Shown here piece after piece: positions 20,321 to 29,404 of a DNA stretch of 64,000 bases. The notes beneath the pieces were generated by a model. The model did not search any database. It saw nothing but the letters and a program-made list of their open reading frames with translations, and was not told where the DNA came from. Both the position numbers and the translations under genes were made by a program. The stretch lies in assembly GCF_964028195.1 (NCBI RefSeq), contig NZ_OZ034750.1:124001-188000 (forward strand). The letters are read 5' to 3'. Every line of letters begins with the position of its first letter. The first letter of the stretch is position 1. The DNA comes from Wolbachia endosymbiont (group A) of Pogonocherus hispidulus (GTDB lineage: Bacteria > Pseudomonadota > Alphaproteobacteria > Rickettsiales > Anaplasmataceae).

Positions 20321-20896
20321 TTAGGAAGTCTTTTAGTATTCTTCACATCAATTGCATTTTTGATAATTAATGGTATTTCTTGTAATGTACCAATAGCAGT
20401 AGGTTTTTTTGCTCCCTTGTTAGCAGAATTTATTTTGAGTTCAGCTATTAAGAGCATTTATACTAGAAATGGAAAAGAGTTTAATAATCAGACTAATATT
20501 TTATTGTTGTTTAACTTTGACCAAGGATGCGAAAATTTTTCAAAGAGTGATAGGACTAAATTAAAGTGGCTAAAAAATTCATTTATTTTGAGCAACATAA
20601 TCTGTACATCTTTAATGTTTTTCGGTGTGGGATTAGATTTAGTTGCCAACGGCTTTGGTATAACTAACTCTATGGTGTTATCCGGCTTATTACTTTCATT
20701 ACCATTCACGCTTTTAATTGTTACTTCACCTGTTTTCAATGCTGCAAGTAATTGTATTCTCAAAAAGACAACTATAAATTCAATTGAGGAGCAATTTAAA
20801 GGTGATGGTCCACTTGTAGAAGTTGATGGAAAATTGCCAAGCAGTACTGTAGATTCTGATGGTGCTTTTAACGCCTCAGCTCATGGAGTGGGTTGA
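20321..20896 (+). pseudogene. membrane protein truncated at 5' end by IS-B
   Basis: About 190 residues in frame from the IS-B border to a TGA at 20896. Hydrophobic segments are near FLGSLLVFFTSIAFLIING, CNVPIAVGFFAPLLAEFIL, ILSNIICTSLMFFGVGLDLV and VLSGLLLSLPFTLLIVTSP, followed by a hydrophilic tail. The upstream 50 codons of the open frame come from IS-B, so the native start is lost. I do not recognise the family. Its 3' end overlaps folC by 16 bases on the other strand. Confidence 0.7.
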
Positions 20897-22182
20897 TTAT
20901 TCTCCATACTCAAATCTCTGGCTAGAAATAACGAGCCACAGATCAGTATGGTTTTGACGTTTTGGATAGAGGCTTTTAATATGTGATTTGATATTGCATC
21001 GCCAATTGATTCACATTCAACTGCTTTTATTTCTATGTTATTGGCTTTTTCCCTAATCAAATTTGTATTTGTTGCTTTAGGTTCAGACTTAACACAAACC
21101 GCACATAGTAGTTTGATATATGGTTTTAAGTGTTCTAAGAACTCTTCTACATTTCTGTTACGAGTAACACCAAAAATTATATAGATACCTTCAGCAAAGT
21201 TATCTCTTACCCACTGAGATAGCACTCTAGCACCATCATTATTGTGCGCACCATCTAAAAATAATTGCCAATCTTTTGGTAATAAAGAAATTAAATTGCC
21301 CTCTTTTATACGCTCCAGTCGTGCAGGCCAATAGGTATGCTGTAAACCTGAAGTGATATCCTCTTCTCCAATGTCAAATTCATACTTTCCACTCAAAATG
21401 CTACATGCTGCAATGGCGTTTCCTGCATTGATTATTTGGTGTTCACCCTTCAGAGATGGCAAAGGAAATTCTATTGATTGAATAGCTGATTGGAAACCCA
21501 TTTTGTTGTTCTTTTTTTTGCAATTCCATTCAAGACCTCCTCTATATAGAGGAGATTTCTTATTTATTGCATGGAATTCTAGTGTACTCATCACAGACTT
21601 TTCTTGTGGTGCTATTACGCAAGGAATATTAGGTTTCATTATTCCAGCCTTTTCACCTGCTATGGTTTCTACAGTAGGGCCAAGATATTCTGTATGATCA
21701 AGGGCAATGGAAGTAATGATTGTTAAAATCGGACTATCTATAACATTTGTTGTATCAAGCCTTCCACCCATACCCACTTCAACTAAAGTTATATCGGCTT
21801 TATGACGAGAAAAAGCTAAAAAAGCTGCGATCGTTGCAGCTTCAAACAGAGTGATAGGCTGTTCTGCAATTACGGCACGGCATTCTTCTAACAAGCTATA
21901 TAATTCATTATCATCGATATAACTGCCTGCAATAACTATTCTTTCATTAAAATTCACTAAATGTGGGGAAGTGTATGCGTGTACCTTATACCCTGCTGCT
22001 TGCATTATATGTCTTATAAATGCTAGTGTTGAACCTTTCCCATTAGTTCCAGCTATATGAATTATGGGCGGCATTTTTTTCTCAGGATTACCCAATTTAT
22101 TTAGAAAGCTTTTTATGCGATCAAGAGAAAAATCCTTTGGTCTACTACCAAGTGGTTTAGGCCAATGAGGCATATATATCAT
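20881..22182 (-). CDS. folC: dihydrofolate synthase / folylpolyglutamate synthase
   Basis: 433 residues. The ATP loop is GTNGKGS at 45-51, with the LVEVGMGGRLDTTNVID and SIALDHTEYLG motifs and a C-terminal ligase domain (LFLDGAHNNDGARVL). It adds glutamate to dihydropteroate and folates. The stretch KKSPLYRGGLEWNCKKK near residue 215 is encoded by a perfect palindrome (21537-21554) inside a larger inverted repeat and looks like an inserted element. The start overlaps mlaC by 4 bases. Confidence 0.96.
   Translation of the reverse strand: MIYMPHWPKPLGSRPKDFSLDRIKSFLNKLGNPEKKMPPIIHIAGTNGKGSTLAFIRHIMQAAGYKVHAYTSPHLVNFNERIVIAGSYIDDNELYSLLEECRAVIAEQPITLFEAATIAAFLAFSRHKADITLVEVGMGGRLDTTNVIDSPILTIITSIALDHTEYLGPTVETIAGEKAGIMKPNIPCVIAPQEKSVMSTLEFHAINKKSPLYRGGLEWNCKKKNNKMGFQSAIQSIEFPLPSLKGEHQIINAGNAIAACSILSGKYEFDIGEEDITSGLQHTYWPARLERIKEGNLISLLPKDWQLFLDGAHNNDGARVLSQWVRDNFAEGIYIIFGVTRNRNVEEFLEHLKPYIKLLCAVCVKSEPKATNTNLIREKANNIEIKAVECESIGDAISNHILKASIQNVKTILICGSLFLARDLSMENNQPTP
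21522..21577. repeat. palindromic insert within folC
   Basis: CTCCTCTATATAGAGGAG at 21537-21554 is a perfect 18-bp palindrome, and AATTCCAT near 21523 pairs with ATGGAATT near 21571. It belongs to a different class from the 'gtcatccc' elements and I saw no second copy in the window. Confidence 0.55.
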
Positions 22183-22769
22183 GGATTGTTATTGCATTTT
22201 AATTCAGCTATAACGCTTGCTATGCCATGCGTGTCGATTTTTTCACTAAATTGAGAACGTTGATTAATAGCAATACTTATTCCACTCATTACAACATCAC
22301 TTATCAAGAAAGAACTGTTATTTTTAGTAACTTTAAAATCAATATTTGTAAATTCTTCATCACCGTAAGAAAATCTTGTACCAATTAAGCAAGTTTCATC
22401 GTCAACTGCTTTTGTACTCATTATGATCATTTCACTATTACTCATGTATTTAGATAAAATTTTAACGCACAAACGTGTAAGATACACTTCATACTCTCTT
22501 AAGAAATCTTCCCTTTCCTTCTGGGTAGTCAAAGCCCAATATTTTCCCATGACAAATCGAGATATTTCTTTGAGGTTAACATTATTCTGAATGACCTCCT
22601 GAAGCTTTTCGTGTACATGCTCTAGGTTTTTTCTATTTCCTTTTGTAGACATGCTGTCTACTTGTTGCTTCATAGTATGCACAAAAATTTTGTGATCTGT
22701 ACAACTAGTGTAAGCTCTTGAAGAAATTACAATAAAAACAATAATGATTAAAACTTTAGTAATGTTCAT
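22179..22769 (-). CDS. mlaC: MlaC/Ttg2D-type phospholipid-binding protein
   Basis: 196 residues. A hydrophobic N-terminus (MNITKVLIIIVFIVISSRAYT) is a signal peptide. The body matches the toluene-tolerance Ttg2D/MlaC family: VNLKEISRFVMGKYW, EREDFLREYEVYLTRL, and the C-terminal strand FLISDVVMSGISIAINQRSQF. MlaC shuttles phospholipid across the periplasm between membranes. No other mla gene is next to it; it overlaps folC. Confidence 0.9.
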   Translation of the reverse strand: MNITKVLIIIVFIVISSRAYTSCTDHKIFVHTMKQQVDSMSTKGNRKNLEHVHEKLQEVIQNNVNLKEISRFVMGKYWALTTQKEREDFLREYEVYLTRLCVKILSKYMSNSEMIIMSTKAVDDETCLIGTRFSYGDEEFTNIDFKVTKNNSSFLISDVVMSGISIAINQRSQFSEKIDTHGIASVIAELKCNNNP

Positions 22770-22850
22770 AAGATATATTTATTAACTATGGTACTTAGAA
22801 TGCAAAGTTTAATAAAGATTAAATAATAATCGCTGACTTTAATATACCTA

Positions 22851-22880
22851 TAGACATGCCTTGTGTAAATCGTCTATAAT
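22851..22880 (+). promoter_or_regulatory. promoter of putative 6S RNA
   Basis: TAGACA (5 of 6) at 22851-22856, 18-bp spacer, perfect TATAAT at 22875-22880. It points at the structured RNA that starts about 7 bases later. Confidence 0.6.
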
Positions 22881-22886
22881 TCAAGT

Positions 22887-23050
22887 AGGGGTCTGTGCTA
22901 TGCGTTATGAGTTAAGTTAAATTTCCCGAGCGATAATTTCTAGTCAAGGGAATTGCCTCTATTAATTTCGTTGAAATTAGTACGCGATGCCCACCTTAAC
23001 TTTAGTCTCAGGAATCTACTAAGGCTGACGGTAGATACGGATCCTATTTT
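22887..23050 (+). ncRNA. ssrS: putative 6S RNA
   Basis: An untranslated, structured stretch with its own strong promoter. TTTCCCGAGCGATAATTTC closely resembles the 5' side of the 6S central bubble in E. coli (CCCUGAGCCGAUAUUUC) at a similar distance (~40 nt) from the start. AGTTAAG on the 5' side can pair with CTTAACT on the 3' side, TAATTTC-GTT-GAAATTA forms a terminal hairpin, and ATCTAC..GTAGAT is a hairpin near the 3' end before CCTATTTT. 6S RNA binds sigma70 RNA polymerase. The ends are estimates. Confidence 0.55.
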
Positions 23051-23067
23051 GATTGGTTTAACCATTT

Positions 23068-23529
23068 ATGCTTCATCAATACAGAGAACAAGGTACCTTC
23101 CTATGTTCGCCTAATGAAGCATTCCAAATTGTAATTGATGTTGAAAGGTATCCTGATTTTGTTCCTTGGTGCAAAGCCGTTTATATAAAAGAAAGAATTA
23201 ACAACCAAATGGTTGTGGATCTCCTCGCAGCTTTTCATGGAATTAAAGGTAGATATACATCAGAAGTTACTTCTCTTTCTCCAAGTGGAACAAATGAAGG
23301 TTGGATAAAAGCTGTATCATCAAATGGAATATTTAAACATCTATACAATGAATGGCAATTCATTCCCATAGATGAAAATAAAACTATGGTAAAGTTTTAT
23401 ATAGAGTTTAAGTTTAAGTCCAACTCATTTTCCACTTTATTAAACTCAGTATATAAATATACACAGAGTAAAATAATTGCTGCATTTAAAGATAGGGCTG
23501 AAAGCCTTGCTAAACAAAAGTTATCTTGA
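23068..23529 (+). CDS. Coq10/RatA-family START-like protein
   Basis: 153 residues. Typical features are the opening YREQGTFLCSPNEAFQIVIDVERYPDFVPWCKA, the FHGIKGRYTSEVTS strand and FKFKSNSFSTLLNSVY near the C-terminus. Bacterial members have been described both as ubiquinone-binding chaperones (Coq10) and as RatA, which binds 50S subunits. In an alphaproteobacterium with coq7 the Coq10 role is the likelier one, but the sequence cannot settle it. It starts just after the putative 6S RNA. Confidence 0.88.
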   Translation: MLHQYREQGTFLCSPNEAFQIVIDVERYPDFVPWCKAVYIKERINNQMVVDLLAAFHGIKGRYTSEVTSLSPSGTNEGWIKAVSSNGIFKHLYNEWQFIPIDENKTMVKFYIEFKFKSNSFSTLLNSVYKYTQSKIIAAFKDRAESLAKQKLS

Positions 23530-23582
23530 CATTATTAATATAAATATGTAATTTTTTTAGTAAGTTAAGTGTTTGTATTGTA

Positions 23583-24278
23583 ATGATTTTTAGACTATTG
23601 TTTTTACTAATTCTTATGAGTGTTAATTCTTATGCAGTTGTTAAATCCAGTAACCAACATATTCAAAAAGAAACTAATGAAATAACATCAAAGGAGTTAC
23701 TATCACTATTACCTGATGATAAATTATTAGGAGATCCAAAAGCACCAATTCTAATGATAGAATATGCTTCATTAACTTGCTATCACTGCTCTCTTTTTCA
23801 TAGGAATGTTTTTCCTAAAATTAAAGAGAAATATATAGACACAGGTAAGATGTTATATATATTTCGTCATTTTCCTTTGGATTACAGAGGGCTAAAGGCT
23901 GCAATGCTAAGTCATTGCTACGAAAAACAAGAAGACTACTTTAATTTTAACAAAGCTGTTTTTAACTCAATAGATTCATGGAATTACTACAATTTAAGTG
24001 ATTTGACTTTACTACAAAGAATTGCTGCACTAAGCAACTTAAAGCAAGATGCATTTAACCAATGCATTAATGATAAGAAAATTATGGATAAAATCGTAAA
24101 TGATAAATCACTGGCAATTAATAAACTTGGTATCACAGCCACTCCAATATTTTTCATCAAGCTTAACGATGGTAAGTCATATATAGAGCATAATAAAGTT
24201 AAACATGAAGGGTATAAAGAGCTGAAATACTTCACTAACGTAATAGATGAATTATATGGAAAAGCTATAATGAAGTAA
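23583..24278 (+). CDS. DsbA-family periplasmic thiol oxidoreductase
   Basis: 231 residues. An N-terminal signal peptide (MIFRLLFLLILMSVNSYA) precedes a thioredoxin-like fold with active site CYHC at 66-69 and the cis-proline in ITATPIFF. A helical insertion (residues ~95-170) lies between. It oxidises cysteines in exported proteins; a DsbB partner is encoded at 60788. It is transcribed alone after the Coq10-like gene. Confidence 0.92.
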   Translation: MIFRLLFLLILMSVNSYAVVKSSNQHIQKETNEITSKELLSLLPDDKLLGDPKAPILMIEYASLTCYHCSLFHRNVFPKIKEKYIDTGKMLYIFRHFPLDYRGLKAAMLSHCYEKQEDYFNFNKAVFNSIDSWNYYNLSDLTLLQRIAALSNLKQDAFNQCINDKKIMDKIVNDKSLAINKLGITATPIFFIKLNDGKSYIEHNKVKHEGYKELKYFTNVIDELYGKAIMK

Positions 24279-24327
24279 ACCACTGTAGCTTACCATATAA
24301 AAGACTCTATGCTGGTATCCGTTCAGC

Positions 24328-25689
24328 CAATGGCGTCAACTTAAGGGAAAATATCAGCGATAGTGTATAAAATTTCTCTCTAAATTTTTTATCATTAAAT
24401 TATCCAAAGAGTGCAATAAACAGCACTTTTGTTTCTGTTTTATTTCAACAAAGAAGTCTAAAATGTGTCCTTTTTAGGTGAAACATGCAAAAAGGAAAAA
24501 ATCTTATTCTACAAATTAAAAATATAATATACTCGAAAGCTTTTCAGAGAATCCATTGTGTTGAGTTTCACACGAACAAGAAAACTTCCTTTTACGACAG
24601 TATTTTCTATGATTTTAAAGTTAATTAAGAAAAGTTTAGGAATAGAATGTGAGCTTATGGATCCATTAAGTTCCACCCTCAAAGCAAGCTTTTTCTAAAG
24701 CAAGATATAAATACAGGTTTTAAAGAATTTAAGCATCCAAACAGCCTATCAAGATGAGCCTGAGTATGGAACTTGGAGAGGCTATAGGCTTATTGCAGCA
24801 GATGGTTCTGGTATTCGATTACCGAGCTCTGAAGAAATTGTATCCGAGTTTGGCCGTTTTAAACCAAATGGAACAACAGGTATAATGCCACCATTAGCAA
24901 TTTGTTTGTTGATTTATGTACTTCGCTGATTTGCAGTGCTCGCCTTGCAGCTTGGAATGTGGGTGAGCAAACGTTAGCAGAAACCTGAAGTCGTTACTCA
25001 AATGCGTTCATTAAATCAAGATAGATTATTATTTATCTACGACCGTCTTCATTAAAATTCATTCAGCAGCATTATGAATTGAAAGTAGACTTTATTTTTC
25101 GCTTGCAAAAAAGAAATTATAGCAAGCTATGGGAACGAATTTCATCTGGTGAATTAGATTTTGTGCTAGAAAATAAAACGAAAAGCCAAAAAGTAAGAGT
25201 AATAGTGCTTACTAGCCAATGGGGAAACAGAGGTATTGATTACTTCACTTTTTGACCGAGACTTTGGAAGATATCAGCAAAGCTTATGTGTTAAGGTGGC
25301 ATATAGAGGAGTGCTATAAACGACTCAAAATAGGTGCAGAATTAGAGAATTTTTCTGGCGTAAATTTAGAGGCTGTATTACAAGAATTTTGGGCAAACTT
25401 AGTCATGTGTAATATATTGTCGCTTCATATGTGTGATGCACAAGGGCCTTGGAATCCAGATCAAATTGCTGAGTATCGTTTAAATTTTTCAGTTTTATTT
25501 GGTGTAATGAGGCAGAAACTCTATCAGGTACTTATTGCGCCAAAAAACTTTCAAGCCCTTTTTAAGTATACGCGCTAAAGTCAAAATCCGACCAGGACGA
25601 TTGTATAGCCGCGATAAGGTAGATAAGCCCAAACGCCATCATGTCTTTAGGAGAGTTTGCTAATGGAGGCTCTTAAGTTGACGCCATTG
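24328..25689 (+). mobile_element. IS4-family insertion sequence with intact ends, decayed gene
   Basis: Perfect 18-bp terminal inverted repeats: CAATGGCGTCAACTTAAG at 24328-24345 and its complement at 25672-25689 bound 1362 bp that hold a broken IS4-type transposase. The intact ends could still be moved by a transposase supplied from elsewhere. Confidence 0.8.
24485..25578 (+). pseudogene. IS4-family transposase, multiply frameshifted
   Basis: Pieces in different frames cover the whole protein: the N-terminal helix region, AADGSGIRLPSSEEIVSEFGRF with the first catalytic aspartate, a middle strand region, and the C-terminal frame 25252-25578 with LRWHIEECYKRLK, the catalytic glutamate helix. 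Several frameshifts and stops make it non-functional. Confidence 0.85.
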
Positions 25690-25716
25690 ACTGTTCTCCC
25701 TCGTCACGGTATCTCT

Positions 25717-25952
25717 AGATCCCGCTAACACGTAGCGGGATGACGAGGTTATCGTCATGCTGCCGCGAACTGTCATGCCGCCACGAACCGTCATACCGCG
25801 ATTCATTCGCGGTATCTTAGCCGCTAACAAGCAGCGGGATGACGAGCTTATCGTCATACCACCGCGAACCGTCATACCGCGATTCATTCGCGGTATCTCA
25901 TCCGCTAACACATAGCGGAATGACGAATTACTTGACCTTTACAGGGATGACG
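25717..25952. repeat. tandem cluster of 'gcgggatgac' palindromic elements
   Basis: At least four hairpins alternate CCGCTAAC..GTAGCGGGATGACG with TACCGCGATTCATTCGCGGTA. It abuts repeat copy C. The gap 25690-26558 contains no gene. Confidence 0.8.
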
Positions 25953-26409
25953 GTTGTCGTTTAGCCATAAATATTTAAGAAATTTACCAAGTGAAAAAAA
26001 GGCAAAAGAAGCCCCGTGGTTGGCTAATTACTTACATTATACTTTCAAGTATGGCGTTTTTTTATTCTAAACACTTAATAACCGCGATTCAGCTACTTTT
26101 AAATGCAACTAACCTAAATTATAAACGTTAAGAAATTTACTAAACAGAAAAAAAGGCAAAAGAAACCCTAGGGTAGCTAGTTATTCACTATCCATTTTTT
26201 AAGTTGGCGTTTTTTTATGTTTTAAACGCTTTATAAGCGCGTTTCAGCTTATGTAGGTAGAAATTTTATAAAGACATAAGGTGCACATAGTGCAAAAAAT
26301 TAAACATGAGACGCCAGATACGTGAGTTTTTTTGTCATTTAATCTGTACAGAGAAGATAAATAAATAGCTTCAGTCTCATGATAAGGGGACTGGCGAGGT
26401 TTGTCAAGC
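25953..26409 (-). repeat. ~450-bp dispersed repeat, copy C, promoter-bearing
   Basis: An inverted copy of the family, read from 26409 leftwards. It keeps the GCACTATGTGC hairpin, the AAACGC..GCGTTT stem and both 'ggtttcttttgcctttttt' modules, and ends at a palindromic cluster like copies A and B. Confidence 0.8.
26379..26407 (-). promoter_or_regulatory. sigma70-like promoter in repeat copy C
   Basis: On the minus strand, TTGACA (26407-26402), 17-bp spacer, TATCAT (26384-26379). Confidence 0.6.
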
Positions 26410-26439
26410 AAGTTTTTCGTTTCTGTGGGCTACTTGAAT

Positions 26440-26525
26440 AACGGCTACAATGTTTGTACAGCTATGTACATAGTGCTGGAACCCAAAAAAAGAACCAAGT
26501 AGCTTGGCTACTTGGATGACAGAAG
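26440..26525. repeat. 'caatgtttgtacag' / 'ccaagtagc' palindromic repeat
   Basis: CAATGTTTGTACAG is followed by the hairpin CCAAGTAGC-TT-GGCTACTTGG and GATGACA. Related pieces lie at 1676-1735, 15575-15640 and 42669-42755, so this is a third dispersed class. Confidence 0.55.
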
Positions 26526-26558
26526 GTAATACAAGAAGTCTATTGGCTCTCGTATACC

Positions 26559-27431
26559 TTAATGAAATTTAACAAGTTTATCTATAGTTTTAGTGATGAT
26601 TCTTGGAGTATCCGGAGAAACTGCTGAGCTCAGCCTATTTAACCGCTCTATAGCAAACTCGCTATTCTCATTTGTTATGAAATCACATAAAATATTTTCT
26701 ATATCCTTAGTAATACTTTCATGCTTTCTCAGAGGATGATTATGTGGATACCTACTGATGGTTTTGATACTGGAATACTCAACAAAAGTTTGATCTTTAA
26801 AAGCAAGTTGTCTCAATTTCTCTTTGAATTTTCCTTCTTCCTCTTTTGCTAAAAGGCGAGACTTTATCAGTGATTTTATAATCAAATTTATAGCTTGATG
26901 TATTTCAGAATGCACTATAACTTTAATGGTATTTTCTTCTACTATACAATCATAAATATTTTTTTTGCTCTGTAACGACTCTATCAATGTCTTGCTACTT
27001 TGTGAATTCAATTCCAAATTCTCTTCACTCATAGGAGTTATTATGAAGGTGTTCTTACTCACTCTGATGTTAAATTGTGGAGAGCCTTCAGAAAAGGAAA
27101 ATGCTACATTCTTAGATTCAAGTGCGTGATTGTATGCAGCAAAAAGGGTGTGTGCTATAACACTGCTGGGCACCTTCATTCCATGTTTACTCAGGTGGTT
27201 CAATACATTTTCAACCTCATGATATGTAAAGTCTGTATCTTTTAGTAATTCAACAACTTCTATATTGTTGTGCTGTTTATACTCTATTCTCACTTCTTCT
27301 GTAAAAAGTGTTTTAGCTGCTATATGTTTATCAAGCACTGTGAAGATCTTGATGAAGTTCTCTAAATCTTGTTTGTTAACTAATTCGATACTAATTAAGT
27401 TTCTGCTAATAATTGAAATATTTTTTGTCAT
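26559..27431 (-). CDS. lineage-specific protein, unknown function
   Basis: 290 residues, not recognised. It starts MTKNISIISRNLISIELVNK, is rich in Asn, Lys, Glu and Ile, has no signal peptide, membrane segment or recognisable repeat, and looks largely helical. It stands alone on the minus strand between a repeat cluster and grxC, with normal coding character for the genome. It could be a cytoplasmic or secreted lineage-specific protein. Confidence 0.7.
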   Translation of the reverse strand: MTKNISIISRNLISIELVNKQDLENFIKIFTVLDKHIAAKTLFTEEVRIEYKQHNNIEVVELLKDTDFTYHEVENVLNHLSKHGMKVPSSVIAHTLFAAYNHALESKNVAFSFSEGSPQFNIRVSKNTFIITPMSEENLELNSQSSKTLIESLQSKKNIYDCIVEENTIKVIVHSEIHQAINLIIKSLIKSRLLAKEEEGKFKEKLRQLAFKDQTFVEYSSIKTISRYPHNHPLRKHESITKDIENILCDFITNENSEFAIERLNRLSSAVSPDTPRIITKTIDKLVKFH

Positions 27432-27550
27432 TTTTTCCCACTAAAAAAACTCACTAAATGAATTGTATTTTTAATTCATTAAGAATTGTTTAAGGTGAGC
27501 ATACTAGCTTTTTACTTGTGCGTTACATGACAATGAAAGCAAGATGAAAA

Positions 27551-27901
27551 TTATATAAAATCATCGTGTAGTACAACGCCTTCTTCATATTCGTCATTGC
27601 TACTTGTGTAAGTTGTGACATCAATGTGACTGTCATTATTATTTAGCATATCATCCAATTTTCCTTCTCTTTCAAGATCCATCAATTTGTCACACCCCCC
27701 AATGTGCTTATCGTTGATAAAGATCTGTGGAACTGTTCTAACGTTATACTTTGATTTTATGTCGTTAAATAGATCTGAGTTTTTGAGCACATCGATTTCT
27801 TCATATTTCACACCTTTTTTATCCAGCAACTCTTTTGCTTTTTTGCAGAATGGGCAGTGCTGCTTTACATATATTATAACTTTTCCTTTAGTATTTTTCA
27901 C
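27551..27901 (-). CDS. grxC: glutaredoxin 3 with C-terminal extension
   Basis: 116 residues. The dithiol site CPFC is at 16-19, with the cis-Pro loop RTVPQIFINDKHIGG and the GGCDKL signature. The domain itself needs ~85 residues, so the last ~30, acidic and Asp/Tyr-rich (SHIDVTTYTSSNDEYEEG), are an extension not usual in the family. It reduces disulfides with glutathione in the cytoplasm. Single gene. Confidence 0.93.
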   Translation of the reverse strand: MKNTKGKVIIYVKQHCPFCKKAKELLDKKGVKYEEIDVLKNSDLFNDIKSKYNVRTVPQIFINDKHIGGCDKLMDLEREGKLDDMLNNNDSHIDVTTYTSSNDEYEEGVVLHDDFI

Positions 27902-27969
27902 AATTTATCTCCGTAGCTTACTAAAATATAGTTATTATATATAAGAAACATGTAAAAACATCAAATTGT

Positions 27970-28902
27970 ATGAAAATTATTTATAATTGTGAGCAAGAGA
28001 GAGGAAACAACATAGCACTAACCTTCGGAAATTTCGATGGCATTCATTTAGGACATGAATTTGCAATTTCTACTCTAAAGAAGGTAGCACAAGAAAGAGG
28101 ATTACCCTCCGCAGTTTTAACTTTTGAGCCTCATCCATCAACTGTTTTATTTGGTAGAAACAATTTTAGGTTAATAGACCAAGAACAAAAAAAGGAACTA
28201 ATCAGCAGCTATGGTATAGATTACTTGTATATTGTTAATTTTAGTAGAGGTTTTTCTGAGGTTAGCTGCGATGACTTTATCAGTAAGATTTTAATAGATA
28301 AATATGGCGCTAAACACATAATTGTCGGAGAAAATTGCACTTTTGGTCATAAACGATTGGGTGATATATTAACTCTAGAGAAATATTCTGAAACATATGG
28401 ATACTCTTTGACTAAATTAGAGCCATTAATAATTGACAGCAAAATTTGCTCTTCTTCTTCAATCAGAGAGTATGTACAGAAAGGTGAAATAGACATTGCT
28501 AATAAATTACTTGGTAGACCTTATCAAGTTTCTGGTGTTGTGACAAAGGGTGCGTGTAGAGGTAGAGAAATAGGATTTCCAACTATAAATATTCCCATAG
28601 AAGATTGTATGATAAAGCCTAAATTTGGTACATATTATGCTAAAGTGATGTTTTCTTATAATAACCCAAATTGGTTATATGGAGTAGTCAACATTGGTAT
28701 GAGACCTACATTTAAGGATCTGAAAAAGCCCATAATAGAAATGCACATATTCGATTTTGATGAAGACGTATATAATCATAAAGTCAATATACAACTTTTA
28801 AAATTCATAAGGTCAGAAAAAAAATTCCATAGTATTGAGGAGTTAACAAAACAGATAAATTATGATATACTTAAAGTTTATAGGTTAAAGGCAAATTTAT
28901 GA
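27970..28902 (+). CDS. ribF: bifunctional riboflavin kinase / FAD synthetase
   Basis: 310 residues. The N-terminal adenylyltransferase shows FGNFDGIHLGHEF and a terminal SSSSIREYVQKGEI; the C-terminal flavokinase shows GRPYQVSGVVTKGACRGREIGFPTINI. It converts riboflavin to FMN and FAD. It overlaps lspA by 4 bases, a pairing common in bacteria. Confidence 0.97.
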   Translation: MKIIYNCEQERGNNIALTFGNFDGIHLGHEFAISTLKKVAQERGLPSAVLTFEPHPSTVLFGRNNFRLIDQEQKKELISSYGIDYLYIVNFSRGFSEVSCDDFISKILIDKYGAKHIIVGENCTFGHKRLGDILTLEKYSETYGYSLTKLEPLIIDSKICSSSSIREYVQKGEIDIANKLLGRPYQVSGVVTKGACRGREIGFPTINIPIEDCMIKPKFGTYYAKVMFSYNNPNWLYGVVNIGMRPTFKDLKKPIIEMHIFDFDEDVYNHKVNIQLLKFIRSEKKFHSIEELTKQINYDILKVYRLKANL

Positions 28903-29375
28903 AAAAGTTATGCTTAATTGTTATATTAATTATAGTATTGATTGACCAAACGAGCAAATTGTACATAAACTCATTGATTGATGAAGAAGAATCAATTGAG
29001 ATCACTAGCTTTATAAAGCTAGTTGAAGTTTGGAATTCAGGCATTAGTTTTGGAATGTGTAGCGCTTTACCACATGGCAGTTTCTTTTTGTCAGCAGTTT
29101 CAATACTAATAATTGGTATACTTGCATACTTGATATACAAGTCTGATGATCAGTCAACTTACCTTGGTTTTTCTCTGATGATTGGTGGAGCAATCGGAAA
29201 CGTAGTTGACAGGATCTACTGGGGAGCTGTATATGATTTCATATATTTTCATATTGGCAATTGGTACTGGCCAGCCTTTAATTTAGCGGATTTATCTATA
29301 GTTTGTGGAATGTTTACATTGTTATATAAGTGGTATATATACGATATGTTTATTTCCAAACAAAATGAGGAATAA
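28899..29375 (+). CDS. lspA: prolipoprotein signal peptidase II
   Basis: 158 residues with four membrane helices. Catalytic aspartates are in GNVVDRIYWGAVYDF and FNLADLSIVCG, with the N-terminal IDQTSKLYI. It cleaves lipoprotein signal peptides after Lgt has added the diacylglyceryl group; lgt is at 34536. It is translationally coupled to ribF and followed after 29 bases by an M16 protease. Confidence 0.97.
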   Translation: MKKLCLIVILIIVLIDQTSKLYINSLIDEEESIEITSFIKLVEVWNSGISFGMCSALPHGSFFLSAVSILIIGILAYLIYKSDDQSTYLGFSLMIGGAIGNVVDRIYWGAVYDFIYFHIGNWYWPAFNLADLSIVCGMFTLLYKWYIYDMFISKQNEE

Positions 29376-29404
29376 AATAATTGTTTTTATATTAGGTCGA
29401 AATA

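Noticed and set aside
22887-23050. tmRNA or RNase P RNA
   Set aside because: No tRNA-like TTCGA arm or tag frame, and no GAGGAAAGTCC-type RNase P core; the 6S bubble motif fits better.
25660-25911. 83-codon frame with repeated RGGMTV units
   Set aside because: It is only the translation of tandem palindromic elements.
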